From an uncultured Bacteroidota bacterium (lineage in GTDB: Bacteria; Bacteroidota; Bacteroidia; Chitinophagales; Chitinophagaceae), in contig CAIVKC010000054.1 in the NCBI GenBank assembly GCA_903906365.1, positions 1-38,780 of the forward strand: 38,780 nt of DNA. Reading direction: 5' to 3'. A program made the translations under genes and the position numbers. Positions within the stretch are counted from its first letter, which is position 1. Every line of letters starts with the position of its first letter. The notes beneath the pieces were generated by a model. The model saw only the letters and a list, made by a program, of their open reading frames with translations. It did not search any database and was not told the DNA's origin. This document shows positions 27,801-35,690 of this stretch, one piece after another.

Positions 27801-28092
27801 TCGTATTTTCATAAAAAGTGAGTTTTATGAGGGAAAGGCCCTGAATATTCTTGCTCTCAATATTTTTAACCCCGTTGATATAAAGAAACTGATCCTGCAT
27901 CCTGGTGGCAAAAAATCCTTCCATTTGTTTTGGGGACATGCCTCCATATTGCTCAATGACATATATGGTGGGCAGGTTTAACTTAGGAAATATATCAATG
28001 GGAATTGTTCTGACAGCCATCACCGAAAACAACAACAGTCCCATGAAAAGCACCAGGATGGTAATAGGTCTTTTTAAAGCAAATCTTACCAT
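24880..28092 (-). CDS. RND efflux transporter permease
   Basis: The 1070-residue protein is a full-length inner-membrane RND pump (12 membrane helices, two large periplasmic loops). It opens MVRFALKRPITILVLFMGLL and has the helix-1 to porter transition IPIDIFPKLNLPTIYVIEQY. The TM4 motif reads GILVDQATVTIENM, with Asp398 at the proton-relay position and Gln399 where AcrB has a second Asp. The second half has GIIMSTGVSVANAILIVTNA and ends in the usual GLIRQK tail. An extra charged, His-containing loop (about 500-540, HDQPHAHAG) sits between the halves. The TM4 sequence is unlike classical HAE-1 drug pumps, so I do not assign a substrate. It lies between the TolC gene (5 bp) and the adaptor gene (8 bp), clearly one operon. 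Confidence 0.95.
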   Translation of the reverse strand: MVRFALKRPITILVLFMGLLLFSVMAVRTIPIDIFPKLNLPTIYVIEQYGGMSPKQMEGFFATRMQDQFLYINGVKNIESKNIQGLSLIKLTFYENTNMAEASAQVALQVNRVSAFFPPGALPPQVIRFDASSLPIGELVFSSKTRSLKDIFDIALTRIRPLFATVPGMSSAPPFGSNARTIVINVDPKQLRAFNLSPDEVVQAIVKNNAITPSGNLRIDSTMFVTSVNSLETRVEQFDDIPIKSNGSTTVYVHDVARVADGADITVDYALVNGKRSVYIPVVKTADASTMDVVNVLRAKLPEMKTLLPEDIGLSYEFDQSVFVINAAKSLMTEGILGAILTGLMVLLFLRDWRSSLVVIITIPVSVLGSVFFLKLAGQTINIMTLSGLALAIGILVDQATVTIENMHQHFEMGKGKKQAILDACSEISFPLLLILLCILAVFAPAFVMNGVPKAMFLPLSLSIAFAMVVSYVAAQTLVPVISNWLLKEEKFQYKHDQPHAHAGLAFDPQEAAQVSVHVKQDDIHPEENGFFQRIKVGLGSRLTKWMPFRGPIVAIYLLVTLLAAGACFMLIGKDLLPKSNAGQFQLRIRETDGTRLEVTEHVTKEILNIIDTLVDGHVGITSAHVGVIPSNFGTSNLYIFSSGTHEAVIQVNLEEHFKVNMDDLKERIRERIHNRFPGVKISFEPIELTEKIMAQGASTPIEVRISGKNMKDIEGYAYRLMERMKTIPFLRDIQIPQPLKIPVINISFDRNKLALMGLTMENVSRSITDATSSSRYTNKNLWLDDKTSYTYQTQIYIPEYIMNSAEQLGSIPLVSGQMRPVLQDVATLSLDTLPGEFDRSGPRRFVTISANIHKKDLGSATRAVQQAIDDTGSVPTGLIPEIKGMSSLLTETLDSLQSGLLAAIVVILLLLAANYQSFGVAVSVLATVPAVLLGAMLMLLATGATLNLQSYMGIIMSTGVSVANAILIVTNAETLRMEYKDPFKAAIVSASIRLRPILMTSLAMIAGMIPMASGLGEAGDQSAPLGRAVIGGLAASTCAALFIVPLVYGLIRQKSSFQDVSLLPEDSVK

Positions 28093-28097
28093 TTTAT

Positions 28098-29498
28098 CTA
28101 TTTTATCGATTGAATGAATGAGTCAAGAGTTCCGGTAGCGGCCGATTTATCAAGATTAGCCAACAGCCAGTCACTCAGGGTTTGGACATAATCGGATTGT
28201 GATCGGTACAATACAAAGGATGCATTGGTAAGATCAATCAGGTTTATAAGTCCCGCCTTAAATTGCGCTGTTTTCTGGTCATAGGTATCCTGGGATGCTT
28301 TTATCTGAACAGGAACTTCAAACAGGTTCTTTACAGAGGTTTTGATGGCCTCATCGGCCTGATTATCAATATTTCTAAGGGACAATTGCTGCTGTTCCAG
28401 GTTATAGGAACTGGCAAGGAGATTAAAATGGCTGATATCCAGTTTATCCTTACGGTGAACGCCATTAAATAGATCATATACAAATGTCGCGCCCACCATA
28501 TAATTGAATCTCTGATAACCAAGCCCTTCAGTCAGAGCCTTGTAATTGCTGTTGTAATCAATGCTTGAGCCCCTTCCCCAGGCTGAGGCGGTAACAAATA
28601 CCTTTGGCAGAAAGGATTTCCTGGCCAGTACTTCAGTTTGCTGGTCAAACAATTTCTGCTGCAAATAATAATCGGTAATGGGGTTGAGTGCGCTGTCAGC
28701 AGGTTGCCCCTTGCCAATGATGTCCAGGGCGGATAAATAATTGTCCGTGCGGGAGCTGTCAATCTGTATATCAGCTACCGGTATACCGGTCAAATACGAC
28801 ATCTGCTGTTGAAGCTGGTTTAACTGACCCAGGGTCTGATTATAGGTGATCCTGCTTCTGGATAATTCCGCCATGGCAAGGGAAGAATCTGCCCCGGCTT
28901 TTATTCCACTCTGGGTCAGGGCCTGGATTACCTTAAAAATAGCCTCATAACGATGCACATTCTGCAGGTCAATCCCCAACTGGAATTGATTTTTAAGCAG
29001 TTCAAAATATAATTTTCCGGTCTGCCATTCCAGAAAATAGGCCTCCCGGTTAAAATCGGCCTGCCGTACATTAGTAAAGGCCCTGGCGTTATCGATCCGG
29101 GCCTTTTTCAGGCCGAAATCCAGCAATTCGTAATCGCTCTGGAAAATGGCAATGTTGCCTACTGCTGATTGGTAGTTATTGGTCGCATGTATTCCGCTGG
29201 AAGTAGAGGGTATAATGCCGTAGGACAAATAAGACCCTGGGAGTGAATTATCAGTGCCCAGGTTGAGTTCATCCCCTACAAAGGCATTGGGAAGAAAGGC
29301 ATGCCTTGCATCGGTAATACCAGATTTGGCTGCATCTACGAGGGCCTTTTTTTGCTTTAAGGCAGGGATATGGTTTTTGGCGGCGTTGACAAAGTCTAAG
29401 AGATTATTGGGCCTCGTTTGGCCAATCAAAGAAAGTTCGGGAATCAGCATTAGTATACTGTATACCCAAATACACTTCCTGAAACAGAAAGCACCCAT
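28098..29498 (-). CDS. TolC family outer-membrane efflux channel
   Basis: From the ATG at 29498 the 466-residue product has a signal peptide ending near LSLIGQ and then two related halves rich in long amphipathic helices, as in TolC. Examples are LDFVNAAKNHIPALKQKKALVDAAKSG split around residue 40, ELLDFGLKKARIDNA near 130, and the C-terminal half ending TQFKAGLINLIDLTNASFVL-like and DYVQTLSDWLLANLDK. The motif FKAGLINLIDLTNA is characteristic of outer membrane efflux proteins. It is the first of the three pump genes. A TTG three codons upstream (29507) is an alternative start, but the ATG is preferred. The small RGPP gene lies 41 bp upstream in the same direction. Confidence 0.93.
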   Translation of the reverse strand: MGAFCFRKCIWVYSILMLIPELSLIGQTRPNNLLDFVNAAKNHIPALKQKKALVDAAKSGITDARHAFLPNAFVGDELNLGTDNSLPGSYLSYGIIPSTSSGIHATNNYQSAVGNIAIFQSDYELLDFGLKKARIDNARAFTNVRQADFNREAYFLEWQTGKLYFELLKNQFQLGIDLQNVHRYEAIFKVIQALTQSGIKAGADSSLAMAELSRSRITYNQTLGQLNQLQQQMSYLTGIPVADIQIDSSRTDNYLSALDIIGKGQPADSALNPITDYYLQQKLFDQQTEVLARKSFLPKVFVTASAWGRGSSIDYNSNYKALTEGLGYQRFNYMVGATFVYDLFNGVHRKDKLDISHFNLLASSYNLEQQQLSLRNIDNQADEAIKTSVKNLFEVPVQIKASQDTYDQKTAQFKAGLINLIDLTNASFVLYRSQSDYVQTLSDWLLANLDKSAATGTLDSFIQSIK

Positions 29499-29539
29499 AT
29501 TGTACAATTAAAATGAGGAAATAAAATGAAAAGGTAGTA

Positions 29540-29923
29540 CTAAGCTACAGAGGGAGGGCCACGCAGGGTATGGCTGTTGTGTATATTGGAAGGCAGATAC
29601 TGACTACAAAATAAGCCCAGTTTTGGGGAAACCAGGTATTGATAAGGGGCAGCAGTATCCAATGAAATCGACTCTGCCAGTTGCTTGGGCTGGAAGCGTT
29701 TGTTTAAACGAAAATTAACCTTTTGGGTCGAATTACCCTTTGATTTTTCCAGGCTCACGTTTGCTTTGCTACTTGAAACGGAAGCAGAAACAACGCCGGG
29801 TATTACTTTGGAATGACCCTGTCCATCAAAATTATAGAAAAACTGAACAGAAAAAAAAGCCAGGTAGACTGCGGATTGCAGTATAAGGGAGAGTGATTTG
29901 TTGGCTTTAAGTTTCATAACCAT
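29540..29923 (-). CDS. Small protein ending RGPPSVA, first gene of the efflux operon
   Basis: The 128-residue product (ATG at 29923; ATG at 29917 is a close alternative) has one hydrophobic segment at about residues 13-28 (LILQSAVYLAFFSVQFFYNF), which could be a signal peptide or anchor. A Ser/Lys-rich middle follows, and then a Tyr/Pro-containing tail that ends LRGPPSVA. I recall small proteins with the same C-terminal RGPP ending just upstream of TolC/RND genes in other Bacteroidota. Here too it is 41 bp from the TolC start, co-directional, with no terminator between. No function is known to me. It may be an exported sensor or accessory peptide of the pump, but that is inference from position only. 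Confidence 0.65.
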   Translation of the reverse strand: MVMKLKANKSLSLILQSAVYLAFFSVQFFYNFDGQGHSKVIPGVVSASVSSSKANVSLEKSKGNSTQKVNFRLNKRFQPKQLAESISLDTAAPYQYLVSPKLGLFCSQYLPSNIHNSHTLRGPPSVA

Positions 29924-30234
29924 TTTTACCCGAAATTCAAATCGTGGAATGCAAAATAACAACAAAAAAGGTAACTTTCCGATATTAAAGAGTAGGAAAT
30001 AGGTAAAAAAGTTTTAAGCAGAAACTGCTGCTTTTCCTTATTTTAATAAAGAACCTACTTGGCTCCAATCCTAAAACCGATGTTTCACTGAATATTCGCT
30101 TGATCGAAATTTAGGAAACCCCAGATTGTATTTTCCTGCCAAACGAGTATTTGCAGACTTTAACCATCATAGAATTATACCAGCAAACTGACCATTAATA
30201 GGGTGGTGGTATTCATTGAAAAAAAACGAAAATA
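29924..30234. other. 311-bp stretch without a gene
   Basis: AT-rich intergenic DNA upstream of the efflux operon. It should contain the operon promoter. On the minus strand TTATTTTG occurs about 30 bp before the RGPP start (near 29954), one base off TAnnTTTG, but no TTG lies at the right distance. I see no regulator-type inverted repeat or RNA gene. Confidence 0.4.
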
Positions 30235-30498
30235 TTACTCCAGTTTGATTTTAACAGGACTGATTTCATAAAAACTACCAGCAATGCCCATAAACCTCCT
30301 GCATATTCTGTATTTGCCATCGGTGGAAATGGTAAAATCTGCATATTGCTGGTAAATGGAAAATATAAAATAATCATGGGTTTGCCGGCCTTCCACATGG
30401 TCAAACATCCGGTATTGCTGATGACCCGGATTTGAAATACCCAGTATTCCGATAAGCATGATCAATGATACTAAAAGGAAAGTAGAAATTCTTTTCAT
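30235..30498 (-). CDS. Small exported protein, DUF4359-like
   Basis: Starting at the ATG at 30498, the 87-residue protein has an N-terminal hydrophobic segment (MKRISTFLLVSLIMLIGILG), an SNPGHQQYRMFDH motif directly after it, and RQTHDYFIFSIYQQY. The SNP...Y...R..nYfiFSiY pattern resembles the DUF4359 family of small secreted or membrane-anchored proteins of unknown function. The C-terminal segment (KYRICRRFMGIAGSFYEIS) would be the usual closing beta strand. A start nine codons upstream (30525) would add MIHYLTIII and spoil the signal peptide, so the inner ATG is preferred. It is a single gene with no obvious operon partner. Family assignment is tentative. Confidence 0.6.
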   Translation of the reverse strand: MKRISTFLLVSLIMLIGILGISNPGHQQYRMFDHVEGRQTHDYFIFSIYQQYADFTISTDGKYRICRRFMGIAGSFYEISPVKIKLE

Positions 30499-30788
30499 GA
30501 TTATAATTGTCAGGTAGTGGATCAATAAGAAGTTGACCCATTAAATATCTAATTGATAAAGTTATTAAAATATTATACTCATTTGTAATATAAATGAGTA
30601 TAACCACGGACACTGGTACTTAAAATATGGGAAGGGCCCTTTTTTAATCCCATGAATGTGAAAACAACCTTTTTCAATAAGCCTAAGTAGGAAGTCCCAG
30701 CCTGGTGAAAGAAATCTTCTAAGAGAAATAAGATAAACCTTCTTACTCATTTATTCCCTGTTTATCCGGGAATGACACTGTCAGCGAA
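30499..30788. other. Non-coding stretch between the small exported protein and the tRNA terminator
   Basis: About 290 bp, AT-rich near 30530-30600, with no convincing gene. It should hold the promoter of the small exported protein gene, but I cannot locate it with confidence. Confidence 0.4.
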
Positions 30789-30828
30789 AATGAAAAAGGA
30801 CAAAGCGGGAATATTCCTACTTTGTCCT
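30789..30828 (-). terminator. Intrinsic terminator of tRNA-Pro
   Basis: On the minus strand AGGACAAAG (30820-30828) pairs with CTTTGTCCT (30797-30805), a 9-bp stem with a 14-nt loop that can itself fold through GGAATATTCC. It is followed by TTTTCATTTT. It lies 6 bp after the tRNA 3' end. Confidence 0.85.
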
Positions 30829-30834
30829 CTCAAG

Positions 30835-30908
<74 letters not shown>

Positions 30909-30916
30909 TAAAACTG

Positions 30917-30946
30917 TAAAATTAAAAAGAGAATGGTATAATACAA
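30917..30946 (-). promoter_or_regulatory. Probable promoter of tRNA-Pro
   Basis: On the minus strand TTG (30944-30946) is followed after 19 bp by TAATTTTA (30917-30924), one base off TAnnTTTG and correctly placed just upstream of the tRNA. It lies in the 47-bp gap between nnr and the tRNA, which suggests that the tRNA does not depend on read-through from nnr. Confidence 0.5.
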
Positions 30947-30955
30947 AATTCCGAT

Positions 30956-32458
30956 TTATGTCAGTGATAGAAATGCTTCTCCTATGCCATTGATGATATC
31001 GGAAGGCAACATACTTTGTTCAGAATAATATCCTGCTGCCAAATCGCCGGCCAGTCCATGCAAGTATACCCCCAAGATCGATGCTTCCTCCGGTGAATAG
31101 CCCTGGGAGAGAAATGAAGTCAGCATACCGGTAAGCACATCCCCGCTACCCCCCTTTGCCATGCCTGGATTGCCGGTAGCATTGAAATAGCCTTTACCCC
31201 CAGGAAGTGCAATAAATGTATGGTGTCCTTTTAAGACAATGATAATCTGGTAAAGGCTTGCTTTTTCCAGCGCCAGGCGGATTCGTTCGAATTCATCGGC
31301 ACTTTCCCCGAATAAACGTTCAAATTCCTTGGGGTGGGGAGTAAGAACAGAGTAGGAGGGGATCTTATGCAGGAGTTGCTTTTCCTTAGCCAGGAGGTTA
31401 AGACCATCCGCGTCAATAACCAGGGGGCTGGTAAAGCGGGTCAACAAATCTCCTAGCAAAAACATGGTCTTACTATCTGTACCCAATCCTGGCCCAATTC
31501 CGATTACTTTATAACGGCTGAGCTCCTCGGAAAGATTTGTATTTATTTGCTGATCAGCATCCACCGTTACCATGGCTTCGGGTACTCCGGCCTGCATAAT
31601 TTCATAGCCACAACGGGGGATATGCAAGGTGAGCAGTCCAGTACCACTGCGCAGACAGGCCCTGGCAGCCAGGATGGCTGCGCCCATTTTCCCAAAACTG
31701 CCTGCTACCAGTAAAGCGTGACCAAAATTACCTTTGTGGGCAAAGGGTCTACGGGGTTTTAATACCGTAATGATTTTTTTTGGAGAAAGCAGTTCAAAAG
31801 GGTTTTCTGCTAAACCTGTAAACAGGGGGTGAAGTCCTATATCCAGTATATGAATGTTCCCGGTAAAGGGGGCATTTTCAGCCATTAAAAAGGCAAGTTT
31901 ATAGCATTGAAAGCTTAACGTGTGTTTTGCCCGGATTACCGGGATACCCAGGGAACTTTTATCGGAATAAAGTCCGCTGGGAATATCTATGGAAATAATT
32001 TCATTTCCAGACAGATTAATGTACTCCACCAATGCAGCGGTGACACCCTCCAACGGACGGTTAAGGCCAGTACCGTAGAGCGCATCGATGATGATATCTT
32101 CTTTGGGAATGAGGTGAAAATTAGCTTCGGTCTGAATAAATTTGATTTCTACCGAGGTTTCATGTAAACGGGCCAAATTGACCTGGAAGTCGCTGGTGCC
32201 TTTGTATCCGAATTCCAGAATATGAACCACCACCTTGTTATCCGCTGCAGACAACATCCTGGCCAGGGCAAGGCCGTCCCCGCCGTTATTTCCTTTGCCA
32301 CAATAGATAGAGAAGGATTTTTGTAAGTATTCGTGATTGGAAAGCCAGTCCAGGCAGGCGCCTGCTGCTCTTTCCATCAGATCGATGGAGGAAATGGGTT
32401 CATGTTGAATGGTAAATTCATCCCAAGCCCTGATTTTTTCTGCAGACAGGATTTGCAT
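30956..32458 (-). CDS. nnr: Bifunctional NAD(P)H-hydrate repair enzyme (epimerase and ADP-dependent dehydratase)
   Basis: This 500-residue fusion repairs damaged, hydrated NADH and NADPH. The N-terminal YjeF-N epimerase domain (about 1-215) has [17 protein letters not shown] (motif at 54-62) and [12 protein letters not shown] with the catalytic-region Asp. The C-terminal dehydratase (about 225-495) has [47 protein letters not shown] and the ADP/catalytic loop [18 protein letters not shown], with its Asp near residue 439. Both active sites look intact. This domain order is the normal bacterial Nnr. The gene is 38 bp downstream of the serine hydrolase gene on the same strand, so the two may be co-transcribed although their roles are unrelated. 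Confidence 0.96.
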   Translation of the reverse strand: MQILSAEKIRAWDEFTIQHEPISSIDLMERAAGACLDWLSNHEYLQKSFSIYCGKGNNGGDGLALARMLSAADNKVVVHILEFGYKGTSDFQVNLARLHETSVEIKFIQTEANFHLIPKEDIIIDALYGTGLNRPLEGVTAALVEYINLSGNEIISIDIPSGLYSDKSSLGIPVIRAKHTLSFQCYKLAFLMAENAPFTGNIHILDIGLHPLFTGLAENPFELLSPKKIITVLKPRRPFAHKGNFGHALLVAGSFGKMGAAILAARACLRSGTGLLTLHIPRCGYEIMQAGVPEAMVTVDADQQINTNLSEELSRYKVIGIGPGLGTDSKTMFLLGDLLTRFTSPLVIDADGLNLLAKEKQLLHKIPSYSVLTPHPKEFERLFGESADEFERIRLALEKASLYQIIIVLKGHHTFIALPGGKGYFNATGNPGMAKGGSGDVLTGMLTSFLSQGYSPEEASILGVYLHGLAGDLAAGYYSEQSMLPSDIINGIGEAFLSLT

Positions 32459-32496
32459 GCTGAAATTTACTCATTATTTCCTATCCTTACGCAGAA

Positions 32497-33726
32497 TCAT
32501 TTTTTTTTACGGCCGGAGGGTTCCCCGCCACGACCTCTTGGATCTGCTTCACCCTCTTCAAAACTATCATGGCCCTGCTTATAGTCTCCAAAAAGATCCG
32601 AAAGTTTTTTGGATGCGTAGACCCTGGTATAGTCGTTATTGCTCAGGGCAATAATGGTCGCATTTTCGTCAATAAGGCGTATAAAGGCGGTGCGGTTGCC
32701 ATGCCACCAGCCATTATGGTAGATTAGTTTTTTCCCGTTGGGAATCAACAGCATTCGCCATCCCAACCCATAATTCCTTTTACCTGGCTTTTCAAAGCTG
32801 TACGGGGTATAGGCCACGTCTAAAACAGATTGCTTAAATAGATTGCCGGAGCGGAGGGCCTGGTCCCATTTCAGGAGATCCCTGACCGTACTGAATACGT
32901 TTTTATCCCCATATACCGCATCAAGGTATTCCATCCTGTAAGGTCTGCCGTTGCGTTTATAGGATTCTTCGGCCGTAGCCATATTGGAAAGACTGAATAC
33001 ATAGGTATCCTTCATTTGCAGGGGCTGGAAAAAGTTCGTGGACAGGTAATCCGCGTAGCTTTGACCGGAAACCTTCTCAATAATCAATGCCAGCAGGGCA
33101 AAATTGGTATTGGAATATTCAAAATGTTTTCCGGGTTGCGCTCCCTGTACATCGCTTTTGTGACTGATGATATATTGCAATACGTCATTATTGGTAAGGT
33201 ATTTTCTTTTATCCCACCCGGAACGGTCCATAAAATGGACATAGTTAAGCAGTCCGCTGCGATGGCTCAGCAGCATTTTGATGGTGACGCCAGCTATCGG
33301 GAAGCCGGGCAGGTATTTGGATACCTCATCATCAATATTTAGCCGGCCATCCTGCCAAAGCTTCAGGGTGGCCATGGCTGTAAAGGTTTTTGACACCGAA
33401 GCCAGGTGAAAAGCGGTATGGCTGTCAACAACCTCTTTCCGGTTCTCTAATTTCTTAAATCCGCTGTATCTTTCATATAGGACTTCACCGTTTTTGGCAA
33501 CCAAAACGCTTCCGTTAAAGCCCTTAGACAATATGGAATCAAAAAAGTGGCTGGTGGCATTGCTGTAATGCTTGAAGTCCTGTGGATCAAGGGGTGGGGG
33601 GATATTCACTACTTTCAGTGAGGTATCTCCTTGATTAACAGGCTTTACCCGCTGAGCTGCTTGCCCACAGGAAGCCAACAAAACGCCTATGACGAAGGTG
33701 TAAGTAATGGTTTTCAACAGGAACAA
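32497..33726 (-). CDS. Beta-lactamase-family serine hydrolase, lipoprotein
   Basis: The protein belongs to the class C beta-lactamase/PBP4*-like family (PF00144). The nucleophile motif is S-V-S-K at 110-113 (LASVSKTF), the second motif Y-S-N at 204-206, and the third H-N-G at 337-339. The N-terminus has a lipobox LLASC (Cys20), so it is probably a periplasmic or surface lipoprotein. The Arg/Gly/Lys-rich end (RGRGGEPSGRKKK) is outside the fold. Such proteins act as peptidases or esterases; substrate is unknown and antibiotic resistance should not be assumed. No in-frame ATG precedes the signal peptide. The start must be a TTG, either 33726 or 33717 (the latter giving MKTITYTF, a neater signal peptide). 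The gene is divergent from serA. Confidence 0.9.
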   Translation of the reverse strand: MFLLKTITYTFVIGVLLASCGQAAQRVKPVNQGDTSLKVVNIPPPLDPQDFKHYSNATSHFFDSILSKGFNGSVLVAKNGEVLYERYSGFKKLENRKEVVDSHTAFHLASVSKTFTAMATLKLWQDGRLNIDDEVSKYLPGFPIAGVTIKMLLSHRSGLLNYVHFMDRSGWDKRKYLTNNDVLQYIISHKSDVQGAQPGKHFEYSNTNFALLALIIEKVSGQSYADYLSTNFFQPLQMKDTYVFSLSNMATAEESYKRNGRPYRMEYLDAVYGDKNVFSTVRDLLKWDQALRSGNLFKQSVLDVAYTPYSFEKPGKRNYGLGWRMLLIPNGKKLIYHNGWWHGNRTAFIRLIDENATIIALSNNDYTRVYASKKLSDLFGDYKQGHDSFEEGEADPRGRGGEPSGRKKK

Positions 33727-33744
33727 TTTTATGAGTTAGTTTTA

Positions 33745-33752
33745 CAAAAATA
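33745..33752 (-). promoter_or_regulatory. Possible -7 element for the serine hydrolase gene
   Basis: On the minus strand TATTTTTG matches TAnnTTTG exactly, 18 bp before the TTG start at 33726, implying a very short leader. The nearest upstream TTG is only 15 bp away rather than 19-20, so the promoter is incomplete by consensus. Confidence 0.35.
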
Positions 33753-33863
33753 AAATAATCTGGCATTCAAAGTGTTGCAAGTTTATTTTTTGTTTTTTCG
33801 TTTAGGTTTTTAACGACAATTTTGCACTTCTAAAAATGATAACGTAAAAAAGGTTACTTAATT

Positions 33864-35102
33864 ATGGCAGAGAAAAAAACGACGAGTTATCCAAAAGAAA
33901 AGATTAATATATTATTTCTTGAAAACATCAGTGACCTGGCGGTCCGGCATTTTAAGGATTCCGGGTATGCCTCTGTGAAAAAAATAAACGGCGCACTTTC
34001 TGAGGATCAATTGATTGAAGCAGTCAAGGACGTACATCTACTGGGTATTCGCTCCAAGACCCAAATTACCGCAAGGGTATTGGATGCAGCCAAGAAACTA
34101 CAGGCAATCGGATGCTTTTGTATAGGGGTAAACCAGGTGGATCTCAAAAGTGCCACCAGCCATGGAGTGGTGGTATTTAACGCGCCTTATTCGAATACGC
34201 GTTCCGTAGCGGAGTTGGTGATCGGATTATCCATCATGCTTATTCGGCGCATTCCAGATAAGGACAAAGCAGCCCACAAAGGGCTTTGGATGAAAGAGGC
34301 GAAGGGAAGCTACGAACTCAGGGGTAAAACGCTGGGAATCATAGGATATGGTAATATTGGTACCCAGGTAAGCGTATTGGCCGAAGGGCTTGGAATGAAA
34401 GTGATTTTCTATGACGCGGTTACCAAATTGCCGCTGGGTAATGCTGTTTCCAAAAAATCTCTCAAAGACCTGGTAGGGGAAGCCGACATTATTACCCTGC
34501 ATGTACCGGAAACCAACCAGACAAAGAACCTTATTAATAAAACGGTGATCAAACAGATCAAAAAAGGGGCCATCCTGATTAACTATGCCCGGGGCGAGGT
34601 CGTTGACCTGGAGGCCCTGGCAAAGGCCATAGAAGAGGGAAATATCAGCGGTGCCGCTATTGATGTGTATCCCTGGGAACCGGAAAAGATCGGAGATACC
34701 TTCCACACACCACTCCAAAACCTGCCCAATGTAATTCTTACCCCCCACATAGGTGGATCCACCGAAGAAGCCCAGCAAAATATCGGGGAAGATGTGAGTA
34801 ATAAACTCTTCCAGTACCTGGAAAAAGGGATCACCACAGGCTCCCACACTGTTCCGCCGCTGAGTATGCCGCCCCAGGAAGGCACCCATCGCATCCTGCA
34901 TATACATAAGAACGTGCCTGGTGTATTGTCTGAGATTAACACCCAGCTTTCCAAATACAACATCAATATCCTGGCCCAATACCTCAAGACAAATGATGAT
35001 ATTGGTTATGTCGTACTTGATGTTGATAAAAGGCTCTCAGATCAGGCTCTTCAATTACTAAAGGAAGTGAAACATACGATAAAGGCCCGTTTGCTGTATT
35101 AA
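33864..35102 (+). CDS. serA: D-3-phosphoglycerate dehydrogenase
   Basis: SerA oxidises 3-phosphoglycerate to 3-phosphohydroxypyruvate with NAD, the first step of serine synthesis. The 412-residue length and order match the E. coli-type enzyme. A substrate-binding domain (about 10-105 and 300-330) surrounds a Rossmann domain with GYGNIG at 161-166 and Asp184 for the NAD ribose. The catalytic set is Arg243 (YARGEVVD), Glu272 (YPWEPEKIG) and His295 (LTPHIGGST). A C-terminal ACT domain (about 338-412, HIHKNVPGVLSEINTQLSKY) is the usual serine-feedback site. The N-terminal ten residues are a polar extension. There is AAAAAGG about 10 nt before the ATG. serC and serB are not adjacent. Confidence 0.96.
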   Translation: MAEKKTTSYPKEKINILFLENISDLAVRHFKDSGYASVKKINGALSEDQLIEAVKDVHLLGIRSKTQITARVLDAAKKLQAIGCFCIGVNQVDLKSATSHGVVVFNAPYSNTRSVAELVIGLSIMLIRRIPDKDKAAHKGLWMKEAKGSYELRGKTLGIIGYGNIGTQVSVLAEGLGMKVIFYDAVTKLPLGNAVSKKSLKDLVGEADIITLHVPETNQTKNLINKTVIKQIKKGAILINYARGEVVDLEALAKAIEEGNISGAAIDVYPWEPEKIGDTFHTPLQNLPNVILTPHIGGSTEEAQQNIGEDVSNKLFQYLEKGITTGSHTVPPLSMPPQEGTHRILHIHKNVPGVLSEINTQLSKYNINILAQYLKTNDDIGYVVLDVDKRLSDQALQLLKEVKHTIKARLLY

Positions 35103-35165
35103 TTAAACAGGCCGGTAGGAAAAAAGGCTTCCTTGCTGGCCTCCATTTCATATTCCGAAATACAC

Positions 35166-35690
35166 TCAAGAACCTGATTTTTCCAGGGATTTCAGGATCT
35201 TTTTAGCCCTGGCATGAAAGGAAGGTTTTTCAACATTCCAGCGCTCTTCAATGATGAGCTTTAATTCAGGCCTGATCTCTTTATATTTCTCGGAAAGATG
35301 GTAAAGTACCGTCAAAGAAAAGGCTTTTATGGCTGCACTGACTACATTGGACTGAATAAATTCAAAACAACAACTCATCAGCCTTCCGTGGTATTTAGCG
35401 GGTATAACGATATCCTGAAAAACCCGCAGAATATTGCGGCGAACAGATTCGTGCAGCCCGCTGTCAAGCAGGGAATCGAGCAACCGGTTGTAATAAGGAC
35501 TGATGAGTTCGGGATGATGCTGCAGGCAATAGGAAAACGGCCAGGCGGCCCGCTGGGTGAGTCGATATTGCCCACTAAAAAACAAATCCATCAACTCCGC
35601 GAAGCGTTGTTTATCGGAGCCTATATAAGCAACGATTTTATCACATTGGCTTTTTGAATGCTCCTTGAGCAGTTCCTGCTTCAGGTTCAT
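35166..35690 (-). CDS. Helical-repeat (HEAT-like) protein, function unknown
   Basis: From the ATG at 35690 the 174-residue protein is all helical. The successive amphipathic segments (LKQELLKEHSKSQCDKIVAY, RFAELMDLFFSG, AAWPFSYCLQHHPEL, VRRNILRVFQDI, SAAIKAFSLTVLYHLSEKY) suggest HEAT/ARM-like pairs. It is basic near the end (ARAKKILKSLEK) and has no signal peptide. The start lies 50 bp inside the 3' end of the upstream flippase gene, in a different frame, so the two are probably translationally linked. Upstream in-frame codons exist to 35765, but they would overlap the flippase more deeply and look like read-through sequence. It converges on serA. I recall cytoplasmic relatives in Bacteroidota but no function. 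Confidence 0.7.
   Translation of the reverse strand: MNLKQELLKEHSKSQCDKIVAYIGSDKQRFAELMDLFFSGQYRLTQRAAWPFSYCLQHHPELISPYYNRLLDSLLDSGLHESVRRNILRVFQDIVIPAKYHGRLMSCCFEFIQSNVVSAAIKAFSLTVLYHLSEKYKEIRPELKLIIEERWNVEKPSFHARAKKILKSLEKSGS

Noticed and set aside
35109-35142. Imperfect hairpin AGGCC...GGCCT between serA and the helical-repeat gene
   Set aside because: The stem is bulged and no U-tract follows on either strand, so it is not convincing as a terminator.
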